Part shown: piece after piece, positions 26,352-35,317 of the stretch
How the letters are laid out: every line of letters begins with the position of its first letter
How positions within the stretch are numbered: the first letter of the stretch is position 1
Source of the DNA: Dolichospermum sp. LEGE 00240
GTDB taxonomy: Bacteria; Cyanobacteriota; Cyanobacteriia; Cyanobacteriales; Nostocaceae
Reading direction: 5' to 3'
Length of the DNA: 49,445 nt
Assembly: GCF_015207875.1 (NCBI RefSeq)
Contig: NZ_JADEVZ010000035.1
Span: 1-49,445 of the forward strand
The notes under the pieces: generated by a model
Database searches by the model: none
Seen by the model: the letters and a program-made list of their open reading frames with translations, nothing else
What the model was told of the DNA's origin: nothing
Made by a program: the position numbers and the translations under genes

Positions 26352-27167
26352 CTAATCTTCAATTCCCGCATCTCGTAATCGTTTCTCCAACTCCGCTAAC
26401 CGTTGTAAAGCTCTCTCCTTTTCCCGTCTTTCTTGTTCTTTTTCCCGTCTTTCTTGCTCTTTTTCTCGTCTTTCTTGTTCTTTTTCTCGTCTTTCTTGTT
26501 CTTTTTCTGCGCGTTCCTTCTCAACCGACTCAAACCCCCACAATAACAAATTACCTTCCTGATCCCACCAGCGCAACCAATAACCATCACGGTTTTCGCG
26601 CTTTCCTTGCCATACACCAATAAATAAATCCATTTCCCCTATCCAATAACGGTTATTTTCATCAGGGGAACGTAATTGATATTTTCCTGAACTTTGTAAG
26701 CGATGAAATTCTAAAACACCCGTATCAGGTGCAAAAATCAGATAATTTGCAACTTCTAACACCTCTTCATAAAAAAACCATTTACCAGGGGGAAAAGTCC
26801 GTTTACTGGAATATTCACTCCCATTTACGTCAGAAAGAAATTCCATCACCACAACCGGTATTTCACCCTGTTTGTGAGGAGTATAACTACGTTGTATTTG
26901 CTCTCTAGGCACGGTAATTTTGGGTATATAAGCCCAATCAGGTGCTTTGATGACAATTTTGCCATTAACTGCGGTACAGATGCCGTAATTAGTCGTAGCC
27001 AGGGCTGTTTCGGGGAGTTTCCCGGCCAGTTGTAGGCTTTCCGTTAGTGCAGCAGCTAAAGAAGGTTGATTAACATTATCCACTGGTTCATCTTCTAAAA
27101 CAAAATCTTCAGGCAAGAGTTCCCAGGTAATCTTGTGGGTCGAAGCAGTAACAACCATAACAACCAC
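26352..27167 (-). CDS. Uma2 family (DUF820) protein with a heptad-repeat C-terminal tail
   Basis: The 271-aa protein starts at the Met at 27167 or at 27158, three residues later. The body is a PD-(D/E)XK-fold Uma2 domain: K-A-P-D-W-A-Y-I-P-K, then V-V-V-M-E-F-L-S-D, G-V-L-E-F-H-R-L, and N-R-Y-W-I-G-E-M-D-L-F-I-G-V-W-Q-G. The last ~50 residues are tandem R-E-K-E-Q-E-R-type heptads that should form a charged coiled coil. Uma2 proteins are very numerous in cyanobacteria and mostly of unknown function. The gene ends 3 bp from the stop of the kinase-FGE gene, tail to tail. Confidence 0.85.
   Translation of the reverse strand: MVVMVVTASTHKITWELLPEDFVLEDEPVDNVNQPSLAAALTESLQLAGKLPETALATTNYGICTAVNGKIVIKAPDWAYIPKITVPREQIQRSYTPHKQGEIPVVVMEFLSDVNGSEYSSKRTFPPGKWFFYEEVLEVANYLIFAPDTGVLEFHRLQSSGKYQLRSPDENNRYWIGEMDLFIGVWQGKRENRDGYWLRWWDQEGNLLLWGFESVEKERAEKEQERREKEQERREKEQERREKEQERREKERALQRLAELEKRLRDAGIED
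26418..26505. repeat. 21-bp in-frame tandem repeat within the Uma2 gene
   Basis: About four units of CTTTTTCTCGTCTTTCTTGT plus one base (with C/T variants) encode the E-K-E-Q-E-R-R heptads. Because the unit is a multiple of three, copy-number change would alter coiled-coil length without breaking the frame. Confidence 0.7.
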
Positions 27168-27602
27168 AAATAAGGGATTAATTACCTATTATAGTATTTA
27201 TCAATTCATTTTTCGGGAAATTGCCCTGGAAAAGTTGATTAATATAGCAGATATGTATGGTGTGTAAAGCCATTGAGGGCATGGCTACGCTTCTTAGAGC
27301 GATCGCACAACGTACAATTATTGAAAATTTGATCCGTTTATTTGCCGACTATTTGATTTGCTTACCATATTTTACTCAAGTCTAATTTAAAAGTTTTTTC
27401 AAGAAACCATAGGATTTAGATAAAGAGAAAGGTAACGGACTCGTAAAGATCACTCTACAATTGGAGTGGCAAGGGGCAAAACTAGCAATAACAGTTCATG
27501 TCCAAATCAAAAGCCAATATCTACACCGGGGAAGAACGTTTATAAACAGGCTACTTATCTTACAAATACTATTTCCATCCTCAATCCAGTAGGTTTTATA
27601 TT
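27168..27602. other. Gene-free interval
   Basis: Nothing convincing is seen in 435 bp besides a GCGATCGC-containing stretch and the probable leader of the GerMN gene. No repeats or RNA genes were recognised. Confidence 0.4.
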
Positions 27603-28214
27603 ATGAATAACCAACAAAGAACTAACGGTGTTTCTACCAGTCTGATAGCAGCTATTTCCGCAGCAGTGGTCGTGGTAAGCGGTGGTGTGGCTTGGTTTTC
27701 TGCCCAGACTCCCAATAATTCTACACCTGATAACTCTTCACAAATTATTAAACAGCCCATCAAGCAATCAACCACTCAGCAAGGCAATGAACAGACTGCT
27801 AGTATATATTGGCTCAGATCCAAGGAAAATCGCCTGGATTTAGTTCCCCAACCCTTTAAAGTTGCTGCTACCCAACCCAATCAAGTTTTAGAAGCAGCAT
27901 TTAAAACTTTATTAGCCGGTCCAAGTGAAGGCACTGACTCTACTACTATTCCCCAGGGTACTCAACTATTGGGACTCAAAGCAGAAAATAATGATGTTCA
28001 CGTGAATTTGTCTGAAAACTTTACCACTGGTGGAGGTAGCACTTCTATGATGGGGCGTGTGGGACAAGTTGTATATACTGCTACCAGCTTAAATCCTCAA
28101 GCTAACGTATATATCGAAGTCAATGGCAAGCTTTTAGAGGTTTTAGGGGGTGAAGGTGTGGAATTACAACAACCTCTCACCCGCGCAAGTTTTCAGAAAA
28201 ATTATCCGCTTTAG
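27603..28214 (+). CDS. GerMN domain-containing membrane-anchored protein
   Basis: The 203-aa protein has a single N-terminal hydrophobic anchor (S-L-I-A-A-I-S-A-A-V-V-V-V-S-G-G-V-A-W-F), a low-complexity N/Q/T/S linker, and then a GerMN domain: A-S-I-Y-W-L-R, A-F-K-T-L-L-A-G-P-S-E-G, I-P-Q-G-T-Q-L-L-G-L, V-H-V-N-L-S-E-N-F, and V-G-Q-V-V-Y-T-A-T. Such domains occur in periplasmic or cell-wall-related proteins; in cyanobacteria the role is undefined. The gene ends just before an STRR tract. Confidence 0.88.
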   Translation: MNNQQRTNGVSTSLIAAISAAVVVVSGGVAWFSAQTPNNSTPDNSSQIIKQPIKQSTTQQGNEQTASIYWLRSKENRLDLVPQPFKVAATQPNQVLEAAFKTLLAGPSEGTDSTTIPQGTQLLGLKAENNDVHVNLSENFTTGGGSTSMMGRVGQVVYTATSLNPQANVYIEVNGKLLEVLGGEGVELQQPLTRASFQKNYPL

Positions 28215-28218
28215 TCAG

Positions 28219-28463
28219 TGGTCAGTTGTCATTGGTCATTGGTCATTGGTCATTGGTCATTGGTCATTGGGAAATATATTGTATTCCCCCTGTCCCCTAT
28301 TCCCTATTCCCTGTCACCTGTCACCTGTCACCTGTCACCTGTCACCTATTCCCTATTCCCTATTCCCTATTCCCTATTCCCTATTCCCTATTCCCTGTTC
28401 CCTATTCCCTGTTCCCTGTCACCTGTCACCTGTCACCTGTCACCTATTCCCTATTCCCTATTT
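28219..28463. repeat. STRR tract: several heptanucleotide tandem repeats
   Basis: Three heptamer blocks follow each other: (T)CATTGGT repeated five to six times (28228-28268), CTGTCAC repeated around 28312-28347 and again near 28415-28445, and CTATTCC repeated about seven times between (28347-28395) and at the end. STRRs are typical of heterocystous cyanobacteria. Reading frames through this stretch are by-products. It fills the gap between the converging GerMN and accB genes. Confidence 0.85.
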
Positions 28464-28983
28464 AATCAGGGTTAATTCTCATCAAAGGCTGACCATATTC
28501 TACTGGTTCACCATTTTGAACTAAAATTTCCATCACTTGTCCAGAGACTTCGGCTTCAATTTCGTTCATTAGCTTCATAGCTTCAATGATACAGACACTT
28601 TGACCAGCTTTGACGCGATCGCCTACCTCCACAAACGCTGCTTCTCCTGGGGCTGGGGAACGGTAAAATGTCCCTACCATTGGTGATGGTACTTCAACTA
28701 ATTTTTGATTAATTGGTGAAGAAGAATGAGGAGGTTGTGCGACTGAATTATCAACAACTTTATTGGTTACAGCCCCCTCAGTGGAACTTGGTAAGGCTGT
28801 AGATACTAACTGGGTGACACCAGCACTCACCACACCACTAAATGTTCCCGGAGCATTATTGTTAAAACTGACAGCTTTACGGACTGTTAGTTCAAATTCA
28901 TTATTTTTGAGAGTAACTTCCGCAATATCTGTTTGGGCAATAGTTACTAATAGCTGACGGATTTCATTAAAGTCTAATGTCAC
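28462..28983 (-). CDS. accB: Acetyl-CoA carboxylase biotin carboxyl carrier protein
   Basis: The 173-aa protein carries the biotin for fatty acid synthesis. The biotinylation motif E-A-M-K-L-M-N-E-I is near residue 138, in a C-terminal biotinyl domain that begins [10 protein letters not shown]. The N-terminal part ([15 protein letters not shown]) is the usual AccB start, followed by a flexible S/P/A/V-rich linker. It is followed upstream by efp on the same strand, a common cyanobacterial gene order (efp-accB). Confidence 0.96.
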   Translation of the reverse strand: MTLDFNEIRQLLVTIAQTDIAEVTLKNNEFELTVRKAVSFNNNAPGTFSGVVSAGVTQLVSTALPSSTEGAVTNKVVDNSVAQPPHSSSPINQKLVEVPSPMVGTFYRSPAPGEAAFVEVGDRVKAGQSVCIIEAMKLMNEIEAEVSGQVMEILVQNGEPVEYGQPLMRINPD

Positions 28984-29255
28984 AATTATTTTACCTCGAC
29001 CTAATTGTTAAATTAAAATTCTCAGTAAGGCAGGGATTTAATCCCTCTATAAAAAAGGGATTGAAATCATGAGCACCAATTTTAGATTTGGGATTTTAGA
29101 TTTGGGATTTTATGGCAACTTTCCAGGTGATTAGGAACTCAATTGACATGAATGAAACTTAGCCACAACAGGGTTTTACTCCTGACGCTGACTCCTAATT
29201 GCTGACTCCTGCTGTATTCCTCACTATTCCAAATTGGTATCAAAAAATAGGAAAA
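28984..29255. other. efp-accB intergenic region with short repeats
   Basis: The 272-bp stretch contains the tandem TTTTAGATTTGGGA/TTTTAGATTTGGGA (about 29083-29110) and GGGATTTAATCCC-like palindromes. No gene is seen. Confidence 0.4.
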
Positions 29256-29813
29256 TTATTCCCTGCCTAAATACTTGTCTTCTCTGGTATCAATCTTAAT
29301 CCGTTCCCCTTGGGCAATAAACAAAGGAACCATGATAGTTGCCCCAGTTTCTAATTTTGCTGGTTTAGTACCACCGGTTGCAGTATCACCCTTAACACCA
29401 GGATCTGTTTCCACAATTTCCAAAACTACAGAGTTAGGTAGTTCTACTTCTAGAACCTGTTCACCCCAGCGAATCACGTTCACTTCCATACCATCTTTAA
29501 GGTACTTGACGCGATCGCCAATTTGCGCTGAAGTTAATCTACCTTCCTCATAGGTTTCCATATCCATAAAGACAAACTCATCGCCTTCTTTATAGGTATG
29601 TTGCATCGTCACCTTTTCCAAAGTTGCCTGGGGAACGCTTTCTCCAGCCCGAAAAGTTTTTTCTAACTGTTTCCCACTTTGGACATTTTTCAGTGTTGTC
29701 CGCACGAAGGCAGAACCCTTGCCTGGCTTAACGTGAAGGAAATCTACCACGCGCCAAACCGAACCATCTAATACAATTGAAACACCAGGTCGAAAGTCGT
29801 TACTAGAGATCAT
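29256..29813 (-). CDS. efp: Elongation factor P
   Basis: The 185-aa, three-domain protein relieves ribosome stalling at polyproline. The N-terminal KOW-like domain has the conserved loop [11 protein letters not shown] with the modifiable position near 34. The C-terminal S1-like domain ends with [17 protein letters not shown]. Length and order are normal. It is first in the efp-accB pair. Confidence 0.97.
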   Translation of the reverse strand: MISSNDFRPGVSIVLDGSVWRVVDFLHVKPGKGSAFVRTTLKNVQSGKQLEKTFRAGESVPQATLEKVTMQHTYKEGDEFVFMDMETYEEGRLTSAQIGDRVKYLKDGMEVNVIRWGEQVLEVELPNSVVLEIVETDPGVKGDTATGGTKPAKLETGATIMVPLFIAQGERIKIDTREDKYLGRE

Positions 29814-30037
29814 GAAACTTTCAAATTTTGCAAGACAATCGGCATTTATTGTACCCTTCTAGCGTCATAATTGGTTAATTGTTAGTTGTCAGTTGTCAGT
29901 TGCAAAAGAATATTTCTCTCCTCTGCTCCCCTGCCCCCTACTTCCCCTGCCTCCTCCATTCCTAGTCCCCCAATGTGGGAAGATAATCAATGAGTTACTT
30001 CCAGTCAACACTTTGATGCTGAAGAAAGGGAAATTTC

Positions 30038-31144
30038 ATGTTGAACTTATTTAAGTCCTGGGTGAAGAACAGCCTAAAGGTAATATTGCTATTAACAATA
30101 TTTTTAGGCACAGGTACGGCTGGGTGGACTCCCACTAGTAACGCCGGCTTACCAGCAGGAAACGCAATTACCGACGGTAAGGCTTTGTTGCGCTATGCAC
30201 TGCCAATAGATAATCAACCTGTCCGTAAACTGCAAAACCGTTTAGAGGATATTTCTAACCAACTGCGGGCAAATAAACGATGGGGTGCAGTTAATAATGA
30301 CCTCAAACAGGCATTGCGGATACTCGATAAACCTTCCCAAATATTAGCAAGCGTTCCGGAAGAACGCCAACCTCAAGCCGCAGCTTGGATGACTGAATTG
30401 AAATCTGGCATCATAGAACTGCAAGAAGTGGTGAAAACTAAACAAAAAGAACCCGTTCTTGACGGCAGAGCTAAATTACTCAATCTTGTCAGCTTGTTAG
30501 AAGAATCAATGGTGAAGGAATTCCCCTTTGAAGTTCCGGCTGAGTATAGTAACTTACCTCAACTCAAAGGACGCGCTAGGATTGCTTTCAAAACTAATAA
30601 AGGTGATTTGACTGTAGTTGTAGATGGCTATAGCGCCCCTGTGACTGCTGGTAATTTTGTGGATTTGGTACAAAGAGGTTTTTATAACGGTTTAGAATTC
30701 ACCCGTTCGGAAGAATCTTATTTCTTGCAAACCGGAGATCCTGTAGGTAAGGAAGTCGGTTTTATTGATCCTCAAACTGGCAAATATCGGGCTATTCCTC
30801 TAGAAATTTTAGTCCAAGGTGAAAAAGAACCCACCTATGGCATTACTCTCGAAGAAGCTGGGCGTTATTTAGATATGCCTGTTTTACCATTTTCGTCTTT
30901 TGGTGCGTTAGTTATGGCACGTCCCGAAAGTGAAGCTAATGGTGGTTCTTCTCAAGTTTTCTTTTTCCTTTTTGAACCAGAACTTACTCCCGCAGGACGT
31001 AATCTTTTAGATGGTCGTTATGCTGTGTTTGGTTATTTGACTGAAGGAAGAGAGATTTTAGATAAGCTCAAAGCTGGTGACAAAATCGAATCTGCAACTG
31101 TTGTTCAAGGTGGAGAAAATTTAGTTCAACCTCAAGCAGCTTAA
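30038..31144 (+). CDS. Cyclophilin-type peptidyl-prolyl isomerase, CYP38/TLP40-like
   Basis: The 368-aa exported protein has a signal peptide (V-I-L-L-L-T-I-F-L-G-T-G-T-A-G-W) and an N-terminal helical bundle of ~130 residues. A diverged cyclophilin domain follows from about 180: A-R-I-A-F-K-T-N-K-G-D-L-T-V-V-V-D, A-P-V-T-A-G-N-F-V-D-L-V, G-F-Y-N-G-L-E-F-T-R, and S-S-Q-V-F-F-F-L. This arrangement is that of the thylakoid-lumen CYP38/TLP40 group, linked to photosystem II assembly in plants. Some active-site residues are substituted, so isomerase activity is uncertain. Confidence 0.88.
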   Translation: MLNLFKSWVKNSLKVILLLTIFLGTGTAGWTPTSNAGLPAGNAITDGKALLRYALPIDNQPVRKLQNRLEDISNQLRANKRWGAVNNDLKQALRILDKPSQILASVPEERQPQAAAWMTELKSGIIELQEVVKTKQKEPVLDGRAKLLNLVSLLEESMVKEFPFEVPAEYSNLPQLKGRARIAFKTNKGDLTVVVDGYSAPVTAGNFVDLVQRGFYNGLEFTRSEESYFLQTGDPVGKEVGFIDPQTGKYRAIPLEILVQGEKEPTYGITLEEAGRYLDMPVLPFSSFGALVMARPESEANGGSSQVFFFLFEPELTPAGRNLLDGRYAVFGYLTEGREILDKLKAGDKIESATVVQGGENLVQPQAA

Positions 31145-31297
31145 TTAATTTTAAATTTTGGATTTTGGATTAATTCTAAAATCCAAAATCTATTAATATT
31201 TTTATCAAAAATGGAACGTAATAATTCAACCGTCTTGCGTCTGCTGCAAAATATTTGTTAGACTGCTGGTACTTTTCGTGAATTATTCAAAACCAGC

Positions 31298-32053
31298 CTA
31301 ATCACCCGAAGTATCAATAGGAATTATTTCAACTTTATTTTCCTGTTGAGAACAATAGTTGCAAGTATAAACAACTAATCTTTCGCCTTTTTCTTTAGTT
31401 GTAGCCTCTTTTATAATTATAATAGAAGTTACGGTCATGGTTAATCCCCCACAATGACTACAAGTTTTAAACTGATCCGATAAACTTGTATAGGCACGTA
31501 AATGGATAGAATTACAATCAATTTTTGTACAACAGCTTTGACAATACCATGCCTCAAAATAAATACTTTTAATTCGCATAGCGGTGATTTGTTTTTCATT
31601 TAAGAAATCAACCACCGATTTTATTAGTTTGAGTTCTTTTTTGCATTTCTCACAATATATTGGTCGTAAAGATTTGCGTTTATTAATTTTTTCTAAAATA
31701 CCTATTAATCTTTCATAGATTGTTTGTATAAAATATAAGAAACCGGAAAAAATAATAATTAACTTTACGAAATGCCAATAATTATTTGGGTCTGATGGGG
31801 CTGACTCACTAGCTAAAGTGTAAAAGAAATTAAAGAAAGGAAGTGATATGCAAAAAGATCCTATATGAAAGGCAAAATGAATTATGCAATCATGCTCATC
31901 ATTACCTCTAATTTGTATACGTTTTATCGGAGGAATAAAAACAGGTCTTGAGGATAAGAATATTCCTACTACAAAACTCAAAATGCCTAGAATATATAAA
32001 ATATAGTCAAATTTCAACTGTAGTAGAGGCTTGATAGATATCCAACTTAGCAT
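31298..32053 (-). CDS. Membrane protein with C-terminal zinc ribbons
   Basis: The 251-aa protein has hydrophobic segments near 15-35, 60-85 and 95-115. A cysteine-rich C-terminal half follows: Y-C-E-K-C-K-K, W-Y-C-Q-S-C-C, C-S-H-C-G-G and C-N-Y-C-S-Q-Q, i.e. two or three C-x2-C zinc ribbons. AAAGGAG lies 8 bp before the ATG. Similar zinc-ribbon tails occur in TPM-domain-associated membrane proteins; this is only a resemblance. The upstream region is a diverged duplicate of that at 33051-33162. Confidence 0.65.
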   Translation of the reverse strand: MLSWISIKPLLQLKFDYILYILGILSFVVGIFLSSRPVFIPPIKRIQIRGNDEHDCIIHFAFHIGSFCISLPFFNFFYTLASESAPSDPNNYWHFVKLIIIFSGFLYFIQTIYERLIGILEKINKRKSLRPIYCEKCKKELKLIKSVVDFLNEKQITAMRIKSIYFEAWYCQSCCTKIDCNSIHLRAYTSLSDQFKTCSHCGGLTMTVTSIIIIKEATTKEKGERLVVYTCNYCSQQENKVEIIPIDTSGD

Positions 32054-32096
32054 TATTTTTATCTCCTTTGTTTTTCAGAAATATTCAAAATTGCTT

Positions 32097-32210
32097 TCAT
32101 GTATAATGCCAAAAATCAAAATTTATCTTGAGCATTCAGCTAGAAATATTTGCTATTCCAAACCTATCATAATTGATAATGTTTACAGCTCTGACAACAT
32201 CCAATTTTCG
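32097..32210. repeat. Duplicated upstream region, copy 1
   Basis: TTTCATGTATAATGCCAAAA opens a ~114-bp sequence alignable throughout with 33051-33162. Shared blocks include GCATTCAGCTA, GATAATTGATGATG/CATAATTGATAATG, and CC(A)A(G/A)TTTT near the end. It lies directly before the gene ending at 31298. A shared promoter is one possible reason for the similarity. Confidence 0.6.
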
Positions 32211-32232
32211 AGATTAATATATCAGATATTAA

Positions 32233-32760
32233 TTAATTTTTGCTTTCCCATGATTGTAGGATAGTAATCACGATTGACAACCCCATGAAGAAAGAAAAAA
32301 TCGAAGCAAGTAAACCTGATAGATGAATTCCAATATCACTTTGAAGGGTTGTAAATAGGTTTATTAAACCTACAATTAGGTTAGCTATCCCAAAGATAGC
32401 AGCATAGAGAAAATATACTTTGCTTCCTTTCTCTTTTCTCCAGGCTATTATTACCGAAAAAAGTATTCCCCAGCCTAAGCAAAAGTTACCTAAACCTGGA
32501 TTGAATTTAAATAAAGGTAATGGATTGTGATAACCTGATATGTAGGTGAACGATGCTTGACCTATGAAAGCTGATGAAATACCTGACCAAATTATTAAAG
32601 AGCCAACCACTATTGCAGAAATTTGACCTGCCAATGTTACTAATAAAATTGCAGCCCCTACTAACAAGCCAAACAAACCTATTAACAATTCACAGAAAGC
32701 AAGAGAAGTTTCTTTTATTCTTTTGTAGTAAGCTGTTACGCAGCTAAATTTGATAACCAT
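32233..32760 (-). CDS. Polytopic membrane protein (175 aa), unrecognised
   Basis: Four to five hydrophobic helices are visible: L-L-I-G-L-F-G-L-L-V-G-A-A-I-L-L-V-T-L-A-G, A-I-V-V-G-S-L-I-I-W-S-G, N-F-C-L-G-W-G-I-L-F-S-V-I-I-A-W, F-G-I-A-N-L-I-V-G-L-I-N-L and I-F-S-F-F-M-G-L-S-I-V-I-T-I-L. There are no obvious catalytic residues. It lies between the zinc-ribbon protein and a small soluble protein, on the same strand. Confidence 0.6.
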   Translation of the reverse strand: MVIKFSCVTAYYKRIKETSLAFCELLIGLFGLLVGAAILLVTLAGQISAIVVGSLIIWSGISSAFIGQASFTYISGYHNPLPLFKFNPGLGNFCLGWGILFSVIIAWRKEKGSKVYFLYAAIFGIANLIVGLINLFTTLQSDIGIHLSGLLASIFSFFMGLSIVITILQSWESKN

Positions 32761-32781
32761 AATTTACTTGAACTTTGTGGT

Positions 32782-32798
32782 GCGGGCATCTTGCCCGC
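32782..32798. repeat. Small hairpin repeat
   Basis: GCGGGCATCTTGCCCGC is a perfect hairpin in the gap upstream of the membrane protein gene, and a sister of the one at 23411-23425. Confidence 0.45.
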
Positions 32799-32828
32799 TA
32801 GAATTATACAAACTAAATGCACAACAGC

Positions 32829-33008
32829 TTATTTAGTATCTTTGTTAGGTTTTAATCTTCTTTTAGATATTGGTGGTTCAGGCATACCACGCCTGCGTAT
32901 TTCGGCTCGAATTACCTGTTCAGTTTCTTCTGTATAGTTAGAAAGCTCTTTAGCTGCAACCTCAAGCTGGTGATCGCTTTTCTGTCTCCATAATTCCTCT
33001 AGGCTCAT
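32829..33008 (-). CDS. Small helical protein (59 aa), unrecognised
   Basis: The start is set at the ATG at 33008, with GGAGG 6 bp upstream; the frame is open a little further. The sequence is M-S-L-E-E-L-W-R-Q-K-S-D-H-Q, then Y-T-E-E-T-E-Q-V-I-R-A-E-I-R-R-R-G-M-P-E-P and a basic tail. The E-x-Q-V-I-R-A-E-x-R-R-R-G-x-P-E-P pattern recurs in other small proteins and at the ends of larger ones, but I know no function for it. Confidence 0.65.
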   Translation of the reverse strand: MSLEELWRQKSDHQLEVAAKELSNYTEETEQVIRAEIRRRGMPEPPISKRRLKPNKDTK

Positions 33009-33050
33009 AAATCCTCCCTGATTATTTTTTAGCAATAGTCAAATTTGTTT

Positions 33051-33162
33051 TCATGTATGATGCCAAAAACAAAAACTTATCTTCAGCATTCAGCTACACA
33101 AGTTTACTAATCTAAACTGACGATAATTGATGATGCTTCTAACTCTGAAAACTTCCAGTTTT
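33051..33162. repeat. Duplicated upstream region, copy 2
   Basis: This is the counterpart of 32097-32210 and lies directly before the 59-aa gene. The remainder of the 330-bp gap (33163-33339) holds no gene that I recognise. Confidence 0.6.
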
Positions 33163-33339
33163 GGCAGATAGACTTTTTCAAAAAACCAACCATATAGTAG
33201 GGTATCTTGAGCTAAAGAATTATGTTTCTACCAAAAGTGGATACTGATAGTTTTCATGAAAAATTTTCGTTTCAGATGATTGAAATTCTCTTAGTATACA
33301 AAAAACATTTTTTGGCATGGTGAATCCAGATATGACTCA

Positions 33340-34179
33340 TCACATACTACAGGCACAACCACTGCAATTATTATTATTATTATTGTCACCACCATTACTG
33401 TTCCCGCTACCGCACAAGAAACCAATTAATATTAGCAACCACCACAACCACCACAACTCGGAAGCTTCGTCCGAGGTAGTTTGATTATTCTCAAGGTTAG
33501 ATGTGGGTGTATTGCCAGAACTTAGATTATTTTCGGCTACCTGAGATATGACAAATTCAGAGCTATTCCAATTATTGGAATAGTTATGAGTATTAGCCAG
33601 CAGAGGAAAAAAGCTACTCATTGCTAGGACTAACATAGATGATAACAGCGCAATTAGTATTGCTTTCAACCCAGGAAATCGAAGAAAATTCAAGGATGGT
33701 TTGGGTATAATCCAGTAACCACGAGTGTTTATTCGTTGGTACTGAACATTTTGAGCGAATCGGATATTTGATAGCGGCCAAATATCAATTGGTGGGAGTT
33801 CATTAAATATTTTTTCATAGCTTATCAGCGTTTTTTCATACCACCTGCGAAACTTCTCTTGCTCACTATAGCCACCAAGACTAGGATTATGATGCAATGG
33901 TTTATGTAAGATTTTGCCACAAAAATCATCCCAGTATGAGTGAGTATAGGTTAAGTGCAAATGCCAAGCTTGATCCACTTGAGAAGAAGGACTAACAGGA
34001 TGCCCAGCGATCATGGCAAGAAAGGCAAACTTTTTGTATTCGTTAATAACACGTTGGGAGTATTCAATTGTCCAACCGTTATCTTTTGCTAATCGTGGAG
34101 TAAATGATAAAACTGCATCAGCATCATCTAGAGAAAATTTTTGAATATTTTGATAAAGCTCTTCCTGTTGAGCATTCAT
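33340..34179 (-). CDS. Glycine-rich-domain-type protein with membrane anchor and Cys-rich tail
   Basis: The start is chosen at the ATG at 34179, since AAGGAG lies about 7 bp before it; an upstream in-frame Met at 34227 has no such site. The N-terminal ~150 residues match the cyanobacterial glycine-rich-domain family: F-A-F-L-A-M-I-A-G-H-P-V-S-P-S-S, V-D-Q-A-W-H-L-H-L-T-Y-T, Y-W-D-D-F-C and P-P-I-D-I-W-P. One or two membrane segments follow (about 195-220 and 255-270). The end is N-rich, closing with C-S-G-C-A-C-S-M. The last feature recalls TIGR04222-type proteins. No enzymatic role is known. Confidence 0.75.
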   Translation of the reverse strand: MNAQQEELYQNIQKFSLDDADAVLSFTPRLAKDNGWTIEYSQRVINEYKKFAFLAMIAGHPVSPSSQVDQAWHLHLTYTHSYWDDFCGKILHKPLHHNPSLGGYSEQEKFRRWYEKTLISYEKIFNELPPIDIWPLSNIRFAQNVQYQRINTRGYWIIPKPSLNFLRFPGLKAILIALLSSMLVLAMSSFFPLLANTHNYSNNWNSSEFVISQVAENNLSSGNTPTSNLENNQTTSDEASELWWLWWLLILIGFLCGSGNSNGGDNNNNNNCSGCACSM

Positions 34180-34290
34180 TAGTAACTCCTTTGAAGTATT
34201 GAAAGTTAAATTGTCAAAACTAATCAATAGGTAATAGAATGAACGACCGATGAGTTCTTGACAGTTATTTATGTAAGTCCTAATTTTGGC

Positions 34291-35184
34291 TTACTCAACA
34301 GTAATCATTCGTTTTTCGGTAAAACACATAGCAATACATTTCTCGTAATAAGCAGCTTCATTAATAAAGATTGGATAAACACTAGAGTTTCCTTGATAGC
34401 TAATTATCTGACCATCAAATGTTAAGAACATAGGATCACCAGGATTCAAAACCTCATAATCTTTAAACTGAATGTGAGGATGGATCATAGCTTTAATTTC
34501 TCCATGTTCGTTTCTCGGATAATCAATTGCTTCCATATATTCGTAGCAGATTAGGTTATTTGACAAGGATGGAACTTTTCCCTGATTGTACAGTTCCAAA
34601 TAATCTAAAATTGTGTATATTATGGTTTCAGTTTTCAGAACAAAATCTGCATTCAAAACACCTTGAGGAACAGATCCAACCTCAATACAAATTCCAAATC
34701 TGCCAAGCGATCGCAGTGAATTATGACTTCGACCAGAGTTTCCAGAACTATAAACTTTAACTGAAGGATTCATATAATTGAGATAGGCTGCTAATTGCAA
34801 ATTGAAGGGTTCATAATTATCTACAATTATGGTTATGCCCATGTTCGCAGTTGTACTATGTAAATCCAAGATAAAATCAACAGGAGTTTCACCATTTTGT
34901 CCAAAAAGATGGTTAATCTCTTTAGCTCGTAAATCCTCATAACTAGAAAGTTTTGAATCCTCTAAATTTTGGCGTAGGAAACACCGATTTAAATCTTTGT
35001 TTATGTATCGTCTTACTGCTGTAAACGCTTGAGGATTAGCCAATAGCGTCAGTGTTTCAAAACTAGACCTGTGAATTAATTGAGGGAATTGCTCAAACTT
35101 TTTGATCAAGTGTACTCCAGTGAACTCATTCCCGTGAGTTCCACCGGCAATCAACACTCGACTCAGTTTATTTTCAGGCTTCAT
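34291..35184 (-). CDS. Aspartoacylase family zinc deacylase
   Basis: The 297-aa protein belongs to the M14-like aspartoacylase group, which removes acyl groups from N-acyl amino acids. G-G-T-H-G-N-E near the N-terminus gives the zinc ligands His and Glu, N-K-D-L-N-R-C-F is the substrate-binding arginine region, and D-L-H-S-T-T supplies the next zinc His. I-E-V-G-S-V-P-Q-G follows as the catalytic-Glu region. Length is normal. It is transcribed divergently from a LysR regulator 133 bp away, which likely controls it. Confidence 0.9.
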   Translation of the reverse strand: MKPENKLSRVLIAGGTHGNEFTGVHLIKKFEQFPQLIHRSSFETLTLLANPQAFTAVRRYINKDLNRCFLRQNLEDSKLSSYEDLRAKEINHLFGQNGETPVDFILDLHSTTANMGITIIVDNYEPFNLQLAAYLNYMNPSVKVYSSGNSGRSHNSLRSLGRFGICIEVGSVPQGVLNADFVLKTETIIYTILDYLELYNQGKVPSLSNNLICYEYMEAIDYPRNEHGEIKAMIHPHIQFKDYEVLNPGDPMFLTFDGQIISYQGNSSVYPIFINEAAYYEKCIAMCFTEKRMITVE

Positions 35185-35317
35185 TTCTGCTTCTCCAGTG
35201 ACAAGTGGTTGTGTTGTTCTGAAGATATCCGAGAAACCTATGATACAATCACCCTATTTATGCAACATTCCATGACTAAAATGTCATAATGCCGATAAAA
35301 CAAGAATTTTTAGCCCT
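35185..35317. promoter_or_regulatory. Divergent promoter region, aspartoacylase/LysR
   Basis: The short gap between two divergent starts must hold both promoters and the regulator's binding site. AT-rich dyads such as CATGACTAAAATGTCATAATG (the CATGAC/GTCATA part) around 35270-35290 are candidates for a LysR box. None is conclusive. Confidence 0.4.

Noticed and set aside
26333-26623. Frame with repeated F-L-V-L-F-L (apparent membrane protein)
   Set aside because: It is the antisense of the Uma2 heptad-repeat tail.
28150-28524. Several overlapping frames with P-Y-S-L-F-P-I repeats
   Set aside because: They are translations of the STRR tract.
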